A DNA stretch of 64,000 nt from Chitinophagales bacterium (GTDB lineage: Bacteria; Bacteroidota; Bacteroidia; Chitinophagales; Saprospiraceae), in NCBI GenBank assembly GCA_013299105.1, contig JAAFJY010000018.1, positions 62,001 through 126,000 on the forward strand, given 5' to 3'. Shown here in pieces: positions 45,362 through 54,499 of this stretch. The translations under genes were made by a program, and so were the position numbers. The notes beneath the pieces are model-generated. The model had not been told where the DNA came from. It saw only the letters and a list, made by a program, of their open reading frames with translations, and searched no databases. Positions within the stretch are counted from its first letter, which is position 1; each line of letters starts with the position of its first letter.

Positions 45362-48300
45362 CTATTTGAAAATCACATTCAAGCCCACTGTGTAAGTCTT
45401 CATCAGCGGGTAGAACTCAGCCGTGTTGTTGTTAATTTCGGGGTCGAAACCTTCCCAGAATTCAGTTTGAGTGAACAAGTTCTGACCACTCACATACAAA
45501 CGGGCCCTTTGCACCCCAATTTTATCCGCCAATTGATTGGGCAAACGCACGCCCAAGTTGACGTTCTTGAGGCGGAAATAAGCTGAGTTTTTCACCCAGA
45601 AAGAAGAGTTGGTGCCATTCACCCCAATGGTCGGCAGCAAGCGTGGGAAAGTTGCGTTCGGATTGGTGGGCGTCCAGTAATCCTTGTGCATTTCTAGCAG
45701 CGAAGGAATGAAGTCACCCGCAAAGAATGGCCAGGCCCCCGTGCCAGAGATGTAATTTTCCTTCAAACCCACACCCTGTACAAAGGCATTTAAGTCGAAG
45801 ATGCCATATTCCAGGTTCAGGTTGAAACTGTACTCGTAGCGTGGGAAGTTGTTGCCAATAAAGGTACGGTCGTCGTTGTTGACTTTGCCGTCCTTATTGA
45901 TGTCTTCGTAGCGGATATCACCGGGTTTTGGGGTGAAGAAATGCGTTGGAGCGGCAGCAATTTCCTCTGCATTTTGGAAATAACCCATTGCCTTGTAGCC
46001 GAAATAAGAGCGCAACGGCTGGCCCACTTGTGAGCGCAAAAGTCCTTCATCGAGGTTGGGCACCCCAGGCAGTGAGGTCACTTCGTTTTGTACATCAGAC
46101 AACATACCCGTGATGTCGTACTTGAACTTTCCAATCCGGTTGCGGTAAGTCATCGACAATTCCCAACCCCGGTTTTCCATGCTGCCCAGGTTGAGGTAAG
46201 CCGGACTCAGGCCCGTGTAAACCGGAATGGGCTTGCGAAATAGCAAATCAGTGATTTCTTTGATGTAATAATCGGCAGTCACGTTCAGTTTGCCTTTCAT
46301 AAAAGTCAGGTCCAAGCCCACGTTCTTCTGGGTTGATTTTTCCCAGGTAATGGCGGGGTTGGTAGCTTCAGTAAGGGCAAAACCAACATTGGTTATGTTG
46401 TTGAAGAAGTAGTTCGTGCCCGATGAATAAGTTGCGGCAAAAGGATAGTTATCAGGTAATGATTGGTTGCCCAAAGTACCCCAAGAACCACGGATTTTAC
46501 CAAAGTCCAGGAAGTCCAGGCCTTTCATAAAACCTTCTTGTGTAAATACCCAACCCACTGAAGCGGAAGGAAAAAAGGCCCATTGCTTGTCCAATTCCTG
46601 CGAAAAACGAGAAGAACCATCGTAACGTCCATTCAACTCAAGCAAGTATTTGTCTTTGAAAGCATAGTTCAAGCGACTGAAATAACCAATCAAGGCATTG
46701 TCGGTGGCACCACCAGAGTTGTCGCGGTTGGAAGCACCCAAGCTGAGGTAGGGTAGGGTCTCGTTTACAAAATCGGTACGAGAAGCACCTAAGCTGCGGT
46801 TAGAAAATTCCTCGGTTTGGTAACCAACCATCAATTTGACATCATTGCCACGATTGGTATATTGGTACGAAGCCTGTGCCAGGAAAGTATTGCGGTAGTT
46901 AAAAGAGTAAGTTTCACTGAGGGTGTTGGTGCCCGGATAACGCCCCGAAAAGTCGTAGCTCTTGTTGGCAGCATTGGGTACGTAAATGTCGAAATTTTTC
47001 TGAAAGCGCTTGGAGTTTGGTGTCCATTGCTCGCGGGCATAGGCTGCACTCAAGTCCAATCCCTTGACAGGTTGGTAGTTCAATTGAACCTGTCCCATGA
47101 TCGATGGCGTGACGACGGTAGTAATGCCACTGGCCTCAGCCTGCCCCAAGGGGTTGCGGCGGTTTGACTGGCCTGCATCACCGTACTGACCATCGCCAAA
47201 CTTTGCTGGTCCGGTCGCTGGAATACCTATAGCCTGGCGGATAATGAATTCCGGACTGGCTCCGGCGGGTTCGATTCGGGTGCCTTGGTTGAAGAAAAAG
47301 TTACCCGACAAGCGTAGGCTTTTGCTCAATTGAATGTCTGGGTTCATGCGGATATCCAATCGGCGGAAGCTGTTGTTTTGGATCAAACCTTGTTGGCCAA
47401 GATAAGAAACCGAGGTGAACAAACGCGCTTTTTCGCTACCTGCATCCAGGGTGATGTTGTGGTTTTGCATCAAACCACTGTTGGTGAAAATCAGCCCCAC
47501 CCAATCGTTGTCAAAAATCTCCAAGTTATCTACTGGAGAAGTTTTGTAACGTTCAATCAGCGCCAGTGGGAAAACTACCGCGTTGGGGTTGCCAGTGTTG
47601 TTTTGCTGGGCAACATTGCTCAATTCCATGTGCTCAATGGCACTTACTTTTTGCGGGATGTTGGTAGCTACCTGGTCACTCAGGAAGGAGTTGTAAGTAA
47701 CTTTTACCCCTGCACCTGCACTTCTTCTGGTTTTTACCACAATGACTCCGTTGGCACCACGCACCCCATAAATTGAAGTGGATGCTGCGTCTTTGAGTAC
47801 TGTGATGCTCTCAATGGAGTTGGGATCAAGAAAATCCAAGCTGCTCACAATACCATCCACAATCACCAATGGACCAGTTCCAGAGAAAATCGAACCAGTG
47901 CCACGAACACGGATATTGGCTCCGTCTGCACCTGGTTTGCCAGAAGATTGCCAAACCGATACACCAGGCGCGATGCCTTGGAGTACTTGACTGGTGGAAG
48001 AAACTTGACGGCGGGTCAAATCTTCGGTCTTGAATTGGCTAACTGATCCTGTGAGGTTGGCCTTTTTTTGTTGGCCAAATCCCACCACTACTACCTCGTC
48101 AAGGTTACTGGCTCCTGCCAGGATGAAGTCGATTGTGGTTTGCGACCCAACGGTCACTTCGGTCGTTTCGAATCCGACATAACTGGCCACCAGAATGGCC
48201 TCAGGAGTTGCTGAAATGGAGTATTGTCCATCGGCATCGGAGTAGGTACCTTGTGAAGTCCCTTTCAGAGCGATGTTTACCCCTACAAGAGCTTCACCCT

Positions 48301-48391
48301 TTTGATCGGTAACCCGCCCTTTGACCAGGTTTTGTGCAGAAAGCACCATAACCCCGAAAAGCAGGGCAACTAAAAGTGCGTATCTTTTCAT
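45362..48391 (-). CDS. SusC/RagA family TonB-dependent outer-membrane transporter
   Basis: 1009 residues from MKRYALLVALLFGVMVLSAQ at 48391. A carboxypeptidase-D-like domain (VKGRVTDQKGEALVGVNIALKGT, about 20-95) precedes a TonB box/plug (LDEVVVVGFGQQKKANLTGSVSQ; IRVRGTGSIFSGTGPLVIVDGIV) and a large beta-barrel ending AEFYPLMKTYTVGLNVIFK. It imports oligosaccharides or peptides with SusD, energised by TonB. First gene of the leftward operon; the 291-bp gap to the DUF4127 gene holds both promoters. Confidence 0.96.
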   Translation of the reverse strand: MKRYALLVALLFGVMVLSAQNLVKGRVTDQKGEALVGVNIALKGTSQGTYSDADGQYSISATPEAILVASYVGFETTEVTVGSQTTIDFILAGASNLDEVVVVGFGQQKKANLTGSVSQFKTEDLTRRQVSSTSQVLQGIAPGVSVWQSSGKPGADGANIRVRGTGSIFSGTGPLVIVDGIVSSLDFLDPNSIESITVLKDAASTSIYGVRGANGVIVVKTRRSAGAGVKVTYNSFLSDQVATNIPQKVSAIEHMELSNVAQQNNTGNPNAVVFPLALIERYKTSPVDNLEIFDNDWVGLIFTNSGLMQNHNITLDAGSEKARLFTSVSYLGQQGLIQNNSFRRLDIRMNPDIQLSKSLRLSGNFFFNQGTRIEPAGASPEFIIRQAIGIPATGPAKFGDGQYGDAGQSNRRNPLGQAEASGITTVVTPSIMGQVQLNYQPVKGLDLSAAYAREQWTPNSKRFQKNFDIYVPNAANKSYDFSGRYPGTNTLSETYSFNYRNTFLAQASYQYTNRGNDVKLMVGYQTEEFSNRSLGASRTDFVNETLPYLSLGASNRDNSGGATDNALIGYFSRLNYAFKDKYLLELNGRYDGSSRFSQELDKQWAFFPSASVGWVFTQEGFMKGLDFLDFGKIRGSWGTLGNQSLPDNYPFAATYSSGTNYFFNNITNVGFALTEATNPAITWEKSTQKNVGLDLTFMKGKLNVTADYYIKEITDLLFRKPIPVYTGLSPAYLNLGSMENRGWELSMTYRNRIGKFKYDITGMLSDVQNEVTSLPGVPNLDEGLLRSQVGQPLRSYFGYKAMGYFQNAEEIAAAPTHFFTPKPGDIRYEDINKDGKVNNDDRTFIGNNFPRYEYSFNLNLEYGIFDLNAFVQGVGLKENYISGTGAWPFFAGDFIPSLLEMHKDYWTPTNPNATFPRLLPTIGVNGTNSSFWVKNSAYFRLKNVNLGVRLPNQLADKIGVQRARLYVSGQNLFTQTEFWEGFDPEINNNTAEFYPLMKTYTVGLNVIFK

Positions 48392-48682
48392 AAAAAAAGT
48401 GAGTTGAATGAAGGTAACTATGTACAAAAGAGATTGCACAATGGCTTGATTTTGAGCTGTTCATTGTCGGTATGACCCAAAGCCCAAGAAATTGGCAAGC
48501 TCCTGAAAAATGCATACTACTACCTGGGGCATGGGCAAAGTTAGTTAGGTTTTTTAAGTTTATAAAATATTTTTTTAAGTTTCTTAAAATATTGCGTAAT
48601 TATTTAGACCTTTGACCGAAATATTCTACCAGTGTGTAGTGTTATTTAAAAATTTTATTGCCCCGCTGTACTCAAACGATCA

Positions 48683-50299
48683 ATGATGAAAAGAGCAATA
48701 GGTCTGCTGCTTTTGGCTTTGTGGGGTACTGTTTTAGGTGCTCAATCGCTTGTGGGTTTCAAGTGCAAGGTCTTGTTTATTCCCCTGGATGAGCGTCCGC
48801 CCTGTTTCCAGTTTCCACTGAAAATGAGCGAAATTGGCAAGATCGAAATGGTCGCACCGCCGCGTGAATTGTTGGGGCGATTCACTACCCCAGGGCAATG
48901 TGAGGCCATAATCAGTTGGATCGAAAAACAGCCGCTTGAGCAGTTTGATGCGGCCATTGTTTCTTTGGACATGTTGGCTTACGGCGGTTTGGTTTCCTCC
49001 AGGGTGGCCGATACGCCTTTGGAGGTGGCGCTAAAAAGGGCGGCCATCATTCGCAAAATCCGCTCGCTCAATCCCCGCATCCGCATCTACGGTTCCAGCG
49101 TAATCATGCGCTTGGCCCCTACTGCCGATGGCAAAAACGAGGCATACCGGGAAAAACTGGCCAAATGGGCTGAAATATCCGCCGACCCCATCCAAGCCAG
49201 CCAAACCCAGGACTTGGAAAAACAAATTCCTTCAGCAGCCCTGCAAAACTACATTGGAGCCCGCCAACGCAACCTGCAAATCAACAACTATGCCTTGAAT
49301 TTGCTGGTGGAAGGGGTGATGGATTACCTGATCCTGTCACAAGACGATGCCAAACCACGCGGCGTACACGTGCGCGACCGCGAAAGCTTGTTGCAGCGCA
49401 TACGGGAGGAAAAACTGGAGTCCAAGGCTGCGGTACAACCGGGGGCGGATGAGGTGTCGATGCTGCTTTTGGCCCGGGTGGCGAGCGATCAATACCAATA
49501 CCGACCCAAGGTCAAAGCGATTTACGCCTCGGAAGCCAGCGCCAATAAAGTGATGCCCTACGAGGACCGCAGTATGCGCCAAACGGTCAGTTTTCACCTC
49601 AAAGCCGTGGGTGCCCAAGAAGTGGAGGATGAAGCACAAGCCGAACTTTTATTTTTTGTGTTTGCGGACCGCTTCACACCGGGCTTGGCCACAACTTTTG
49701 CCCAAAAAATCCAAAATGAAGTAAAAAAAGGCCAAAAAGGCGTCATCATCGCCGATGTGGACCCCCTTGGCGACGTGCAGGGCGGCGATACTACTTTTAC
49801 CGAAACCTTGAAAAAAGCGGGTGTTTTTGCCAAAATCAATGGTTATGCTTGTTGGAATACGGCAGGCAATACGATCGGCACTGCATTACCACATGGTTTT
49901 GTGTACAGTATGGCCCAGTTTCGTCTTCGCCAAGCTTTGGCTCAAAAAACGATCAAGCCCAAGGCTGCTCGGCAAATGCAAAGTGCTAATCAAGCAAAGC
50001 AGAACTGGTTTACCCTCAATCGTTTGCTCGACGATTATGCTTACCACAGTTTGGTACGCCCCATTTTGCAAGCCAAGATGCGGGAAAAGAAATGGAATGC
50101 TTTCCGGCTAAGTCTTGAGCAAAGTGCAGCGATTGAAAAAGAAGGATTGGACCTGCTGCTGCCTATTGCCGAAAAAACGGTTCGTGGTTTTTTTGGCCCC
50201 AAAAAGAATACTTACTTTGAGTTGGACCAATTGAAGTTTGTGTTGCCCTGGGGCCGCACTTTTGAAGCGGAGATTGATTTTCAGTTGAAAAAACTTTAA
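48683..50299 (+). CDS. DUF4127 family protein with signal peptide
   Basis: 538 residues. A signal sequence (MMKRAIGLLLLALWGTVLGAQ) precedes a DUF4127 (PF13552) body: KVLFIPLDERPPCFQFPLKM, DAAIVSLDMLAYGGLVSSR, IRIYGSSVIMRLAPTADGKNEAYR, YLILSQDDAKPRGVHVRDRE, and NTAGNTIGTALPHGF. The family's activity is unknown; its conserved Asp/Arg/His clusters suggest an enzyme. The stop at 50299 lies just before the permease ATG at 50303, so they are co-translated. It is divergent from the SusC operon. Confidence 0.88.
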   Translation: MMKRAIGLLLLALWGTVLGAQSLVGFKCKVLFIPLDERPPCFQFPLKMSEIGKIEMVAPPRELLGRFTTPGQCEAIISWIEKQPLEQFDAAIVSLDMLAYGGLVSSRVADTPLEVALKRAAIIRKIRSLNPRIRIYGSSVIMRLAPTADGKNEAYREKLAKWAEISADPIQASQTQDLEKQIPSAALQNYIGARQRNLQINNYALNLLVEGVMDYLILSQDDAKPRGVHVRDRESLLQRIREEKLESKAAVQPGADEVSMLLLARVASDQYQYRPKVKAIYASEASANKVMPYEDRSMRQTVSFHLKAVGAQEVEDEAQAELLFFVFADRFTPGLATTFAQKIQNEVKKGQKGVIIADVDPLGDVQGGDTTFTETLKKAGVFAKINGYACWNTAGNTIGTALPHGFVYSMAQFRLRQALAQKTIKPKAARQMQSANQAKQNWFTLNRLLDDYAYHSLVRPILQAKMREKKWNAFRLSLEQSAAIEKEGLDLLLPIAEKTVRGFFGPKKNTYFELDQLKFVLPWGRTFEAEIDFQLKKL

Positions 50300-50302
50300 T
50301 CC

Positions 50303-51601
50303 ATGATCGCTTTAGGCCTTTTAGGAATTTTCCTAGTTTTCGCCTTGCTGATGTTCACCCGGCGCATACCAGCCTTGTTGGCCTTGCCTGCGATGGCCAT
50401 TCTGATCGGCGTATTGGCACAAGTTCCGCTGCCCGACTTGTTGAATGTGGTCATTGCCCAGGGCGCGGTCAAGTTGGCGGCGGTGTATGTGGCTGTATTC
50501 GCCGGGGCCATGATGGGCCGGGTGCTGATGCAAACGGGAGTAGCCGAAGAAATCATCAAAAGGGCCGCTGAATACGGCGGCGAAAGGCCCTTGGTAGTCT
50601 CCCTTGGGCTGCTCTTGGTTACGGCCATTTTGTTTACCACCTTACAAGGTTTGGGGGCGATCATCACGGTAGGTTCCTTGGTTTTGCCGATCATGATGAG
50701 CCTGGGCATTCCGCGCAAAATGGCGGGAACCTTGTTTTTAATGGCCTTCAGCACGGGGTTTATTTTCAACCCCATCCTGTTTACCTTGTACCGCCAGTTG
50801 TTGCAATTGAAAGAAGAGCAGGCTTTACCGGGTGAATTGGCGTCTTTTGCTCTGGTTTTGTTGGTTTTGATGCTGATTTTGGTGTTGAGTTATGCTTTTT
50901 GGGCTGCCAAACGCTCTGGTGAAATCTTGTTGATGCGAGCAGCGTCCAAGCCAAGCGACCGCATTCCTTACGCCACCAAGTCGAAGGTGCCTTTCATTGC
51001 TTATTTTTCGCCCATCGTGCCGCTGATCTTGTTTTTTGGCTTCAATTACTGGGGTTTGAAGCTGGATTTTATTGCTTCCTTTATCATTGGTTCCTTGTTC
51101 GCGGTGTGGACCACTGACCCCAAAAATTCCATCAAAATCCTCAGCGCATCGGCCATCAAGGGGGTCGAAGATGGTGCTCCGGCGGCTTTGCTGATGATGG
51201 GCATTGGCATGTTGCTCAATGCGCTCAGTTTGCCAGTCATCAAAGACGCGATGCTGCCTTTGATCAAGGCTTTGCCTTTTCAATCGGGCCTTTTTTACAT
51301 TGCGTTTTTTGGCCTGCTTTCGCCCTTGGCCTTGTATCGGGGGCCGCTGAATGTGTTTGGCATCGGTATTGGCATTTTCAGCATCATGGTGGGAGCCCAG
51401 GTTTTGCCTGCAATGGCCCTGATCGCAGCAGTGATGTGTGTGGTGCAAATGCAAAACACCTGCGACCCGACGAATACCCACAATGTATGGATTGCCAATT
51501 TTGTAGGGGTACGAGTCGAAACCTTGACCCGCGAAACCATTGGGCCAATCATGGTTTTGTGCCTGATTGGCTTGGTGATTGCCGCTGTTTTGTATTTGTA
51601 A
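50303..51601 (+). CDS. Ion-transporter superfamily permease (citrate/gluconate-transporter-like)
   Basis: 432 residues with about 11-12 hydrophobic helices. The pattern LALPAMAILIGVL, YVAVFAGAMMGRVLMQTGVAEEIIKRAAEYGG, and a re-entrant-type GLGAIITVGSLVLPIMMSLGIP repeated in the second half (GPLNVFGIGIGIFSIM; MQNTCDPTNTHNVW) is that of ion-transporter-superfamily carriers, which move organic acids with H+ or Na+. The exact family was not fixed. Between DUF4127 and a hydantoinase-type gene, it likely imports their shared substrate. Confidence 0.8.
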   Translation: MIALGLLGIFLVFALLMFTRRIPALLALPAMAILIGVLAQVPLPDLLNVVIAQGAVKLAAVYVAVFAGAMMGRVLMQTGVAEEIIKRAAEYGGERPLVVSLGLLLVTAILFTTLQGLGAIITVGSLVLPIMMSLGIPRKMAGTLFLMAFSTGFIFNPILFTLYRQLLQLKEEQALPGELASFALVLLVLMLILVLSYAFWAAKRSGEILLMRAASKPSDRIPYATKSKVPFIAYFSPIVPLILFFGFNYWGLKLDFIASFIIGSLFAVWTTDPKNSIKILSASAIKGVEDGAPAALLMMGIGMLLNALSLPVIKDAMLPLIKALPFQSGLFYIAFFGLLSPLALYRGPLNVFGIGIGIFSIMVGAQVLPAMALIAAVMCVVQMQNTCDPTNTHNVWIANFVGVRVETLTRETIGPIMVLCLIGLVIAAVLYL

Positions 51602-51639
51602 AAGGCTTCAGGGCCACTGATTTTCAGGTAAGCAAATCA

Positions 51640-51745
51640 AGATTGCTATGCGCTGCTGCGCAGCTTTAGGCGGGGAACACGGATGTAACGGATAGAACGG
51701 ATGAACACGGATTTACCAACATGACGTTGCCCCCCTAGAATCAAG
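51640..51745 (-). repeat. Dispersed repeat family A, degenerate copy
   Basis: GCGCTGCTGCGCAGC hairpin, GGGGAACACGGATGTAACGG, CAACATGACGTTG in consensus order, between the permease and hydantoinase-type genes. Its presence inside the presumed operon suggests late insertion. Confidence 0.6.
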
Positions 51746-51787
51746 CCTCGCGTAGTTTTTTATTTTCATTTTCCTAATCAATCGAGA

Positions 51788-53944
51788 ATGAGCAAAATGG
51801 ACCAAGCTGTACGCATCGGAATCGACGTAGGGGGTACCTTTACTGACGTGGTGGTATTGGACCAGACAGATCAACAAGTCATCGCCCAGCTCAAAATCCC
51901 CACCACCCACCACGCCGAAGAAGGCGTAGCCAAAGGCATCATCGACGCCATCCACCAGGTTTTGGAAAAACTGAACATCCAACCCGAACAAGTGTCCTTC
52001 ATCGCGCATTCGACCACCCAGGCTACCAATGCCCTGTTGGAGGGAGATGTGGCCAGCGTGGGGGTCATCGGCGTGGGTGCGGGTTGGGAGCAACTCAAGG
52101 CCCGCCTCGATACCCGGATTCCGAGGATTGAGTTGGCCCCACAGCGGTTTTTACAGCCTGCGAGTCGATTTTTGGCTGGGTCAAAATTGAGTTATTCCAT
52201 TTTGAACGAACAATTGGAGGCTTGGAAAAAACAAGGCATCGAAGTGGTCGTTTCCTCAACCGCTTTTGGCGTTGATGACCCCTCAACTGAGCAATTGATC
52301 GCCCAAAAAGCCCAGGAAAAAGGCTTTTTTGCCACTTGCGGGCACGAAGTATCATCGCTTTACGGCTTGCGCACCCGTACCCGCACGGCGGTCATTAACG
52401 GTGCCATTTTGCCCAAAATGATCCACACTGCCACCATGACCGACGATTGTGTGAAAAAAGCGGGCATCAAGGCCCCGCTGATGATCATGCGCTCGGACGG
52501 CGGCGTAATGAGCGTAGACGAAGTGCGGCGCAGGCCGATCATGACCATGCTCTCCGGTCCCGCTGCGGGCATCGCCGGGGCCTTGATGCACGAGCGGGTT
52601 TCTGATGGCATCTTCATCGAAGTGGGCGGAACCAGTGCCGATATTTCGGTGATTCGCGATGGTTTGCCGCAAACCAAATCGGCCCGAGTGGGTGGGCACC
52701 GCACTTTTTTGCACACCCTCGACGTGCGCACCATCGCCATCGCTGGAGGCAGCATGGTCCGAGAAAAAAATGGCAGATTGGTGGATGTGGGCAGCCGCTC
52801 GGCGCACATTGCTGGCCTGCCTTATGCTTGTTTTCAGGAGCTCCAAGCGCTTGAAGGAGCAAGACTGGTACACTTGCAGCCTACCGAAAAAGACCCGAAG
52901 GATTACATCGCCATCCAAAACCCATCCGGCCAGTGTTTTGCCCTGACTCCCACTTGTGCGGCCAACTTGCTGGGCCTGATTCCGGAAGGTGCTTTTGCCA
53001 AAGGGAACCGCGAAGCGGCGAAGCTGGGTTTTGTGCCTTTGGCTGAAAAAATGGGCAAAACCGTCGAAGAATGCGCCACTGAGGTCTTGAAAATCGCCTG
53101 CCAAAAAGTGGCCCAGCAAATCGAAGCCCTGCTCAAAGAATACCACCTTGACCGCAACACCCTGGAATTGATCGGGGGTGGGGGAGGAGCGGCGGCTTTG
53201 GTTTTTTTCACTGGACAATTGATGCAACTGCCCGTCCGCCTGGCCAAAAACGCCGAAGTCATTTCGACCATCGGCGTTGCAATGGCGATGGTGCGAGAAA
53301 CCATTGAGCGCAATATCGTCGATCCGCAGCCTGCCGATCTTTTGCAAATTCGCCGCGAGGCATTTGAAGCCTTGGTAGGGCTTGGTGCCCTGCCCGAAAC
53401 CATCGAAGTGCAGGTAGAAGTCGATACCCGCCGTAATTTGGTGAGGGCCACAGCGTTTGGAACCACCGAACTTAGAAAAGAAACGAATGGAAATGCTGAC
53501 CCCGCTCCCCGCACTGGAGTTGAAGCTGCGGCCCACTCGCTGCGTTGCCCACTTGAACAAGTCAAACTGCTGGGCGAAACCAGCGGGCTACAAGTATATG
53601 GCACCCAAGTGAGCAAAAAGACCTGGGCTGGTTTCTCCAAAAAAACGGTGCAAGTTATTCGGGTTTTGGACAAAAAAGCGGTGGTGCGCCTGCAAAGGTC
53701 AAATGTGAATTTGTACCACAGCAAAGTAGGCCAAGCCTTGGGCAAATTGGAGCAAGTACTCAAAAATTTGACCGATTTTGGCGATGCTGGCCGTAGTTTG
53801 CCCACCTTGCAAGTGTTGGTAGGCAGCAGGATCATCCACTTGAGCGGCTTGGCCGAACCTGCACAAGTTTTGGCCATTGCCCGCACGGAACTGGAGAATG
53901 TACCTGCTGAGGAGGATTTGGTGATCATCGCAAATCTTGAATAG
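51788..53944 (+). CDS. Hydantoinase/oxoprolinase family protein (HyuA-like)
   Basis: 718 residues. The N-terminal domain (PF05378) begins VRIGIDVGGTFTDVVVLDQ, the phosphate-binding loop of the ASKHA ATPase fold; the central hydantoinase A domain (PF01968) has RTRTRTAVINGAILPKMI, MIMRSDGGVMSVDEVRRRPIMTMLSGPAAGIAGAL, and IFIEVGGTSADISVI; a C-terminal part has LIGGGGGAAALV. Relatives hydrolyse cyclic amides (5-oxoproline, hydantoins) or carboxylate substrates with ATP, usually with a HyuB partner. No HyuB gene is in the window, so the reaction may differ. Confidence 0.87.
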   Translation: MSKMDQAVRIGIDVGGTFTDVVVLDQTDQQVIAQLKIPTTHHAEEGVAKGIIDAIHQVLEKLNIQPEQVSFIAHSTTQATNALLEGDVASVGVIGVGAGWEQLKARLDTRIPRIELAPQRFLQPASRFLAGSKLSYSILNEQLEAWKKQGIEVVVSSTAFGVDDPSTEQLIAQKAQEKGFFATCGHEVSSLYGLRTRTRTAVINGAILPKMIHTATMTDDCVKKAGIKAPLMIMRSDGGVMSVDEVRRRPIMTMLSGPAAGIAGALMHERVSDGIFIEVGGTSADISVIRDGLPQTKSARVGGHRTFLHTLDVRTIAIAGGSMVREKNGRLVDVGSRSAHIAGLPYACFQELQALEGARLVHLQPTEKDPKDYIAIQNPSGQCFALTPTCAANLLGLIPEGAFAKGNREAAKLGFVPLAEKMGKTVEECATEVLKIACQKVAQQIEALLKEYHLDRNTLELIGGGGGAAALVFFTGQLMQLPVRLAKNAEVISTIGVAMAMVRETIERNIVDPQPADLLQIRREAFEALVGLGALPETIEVQVEVDTRRNLVRATAFGTTELRKETNGNADPAPRTGVEAAAHSLRCPLEQVKLLGETSGLQVYGTQVSKKTWAGFSKKTVQVIRVLDKKAVVRLQRSNVNLYHSKVGQALGKLEQVLKNLTDFGDAGRSLPTLQVLVGSRIIHLSGLAEPAQVLAIARTELENVPAEEDLVIIANLE

Positions 53945-54093
53945 GGGCCGCAGATGTTTGTGTTAAATGGCCCGCTGTGCGGTCCGTTTGTAGGAACATA
54001 GATGAAACGGATGCAACTGATTTTTAAGGATTTGCAACATGATTTTAACTATCGAGCAAGGGTTTACTAAATTCGTTGGCCATTGTTTCCGAG
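53944..54093 (+). repeat. Family A-like remnant and MITE left flank
   Basis: GGCCCGCTGTGCGGTCC, GGAACATAGATGAAACGGATG and CAACATGATTTTAAC follow the family A order but are poorly kept. The segment ends with TTTCCGAG (54086-54093), the left copy of the MITE target duplication. Confidence 0.5.
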
Positions 54094-54310
54094 GTAAGTT
54101 CTCAACCCGTGTTTTACAAGGACCTTACGCTGGCTAAGTTTTCAAAGGAAAGTACTCGTAAGCACGTTGCAAACGTGCAAATGCCCGGTGTCGGTCAGGA
54201 GACCCGACACCAGCACAACGCTCAATGGACGCTGGTTCACGGTCTCTGACCGGAACCGTCTTCCACGCGTTTGTAACGCGTAAACGGATATTTAAGGATT
54301 GAGAACTTGC
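54094..54310. mobile_element. Non-autonomous MITE, 217 bp, with 8-bp target duplication
   Basis: Inverted ends GTAAGTTCTCAA (54094-54105) and TTGAGAACTTGC (54299-54310) match in 11 of 12 positions, and are flanked by the exact 8-bp direct repeats TTTCCGAG (54086-54093 and 54311-54318). The interior has no gene; it has three palindromes: GCACGTTGCAAACGTGC (about 54152), GGTGTCGG...CCGACACC (54187-54211) and ACGCGTTTGTAACGCGT (about 54265). An 8-bp duplication is typical of several IS families; which transposase moves it is unknown. Confidence 0.75.
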
Positions 54311-54499
54311 TTTCCGAGTTTTGCAAATTTTCAAAATGAAACCGAAACCACATCTGAAATCGTGTAACCCTGGACTTCAGTACGGGGCAGAGAACCTCCC
54401 CATAATTCCATCTAAAATCCATCACACAGTTGCATCAAACAAGTACAACTGTCGGATCTGCGGGATGGACTTCTCCTTTAAATCCCAAAAACCAGGCCC

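Noticed and set aside
54134-54334. 66-codon minus-strand frame in the MITE
   Set aside because: It consists of the MITE's palindromes and crosses its right end and target duplication.
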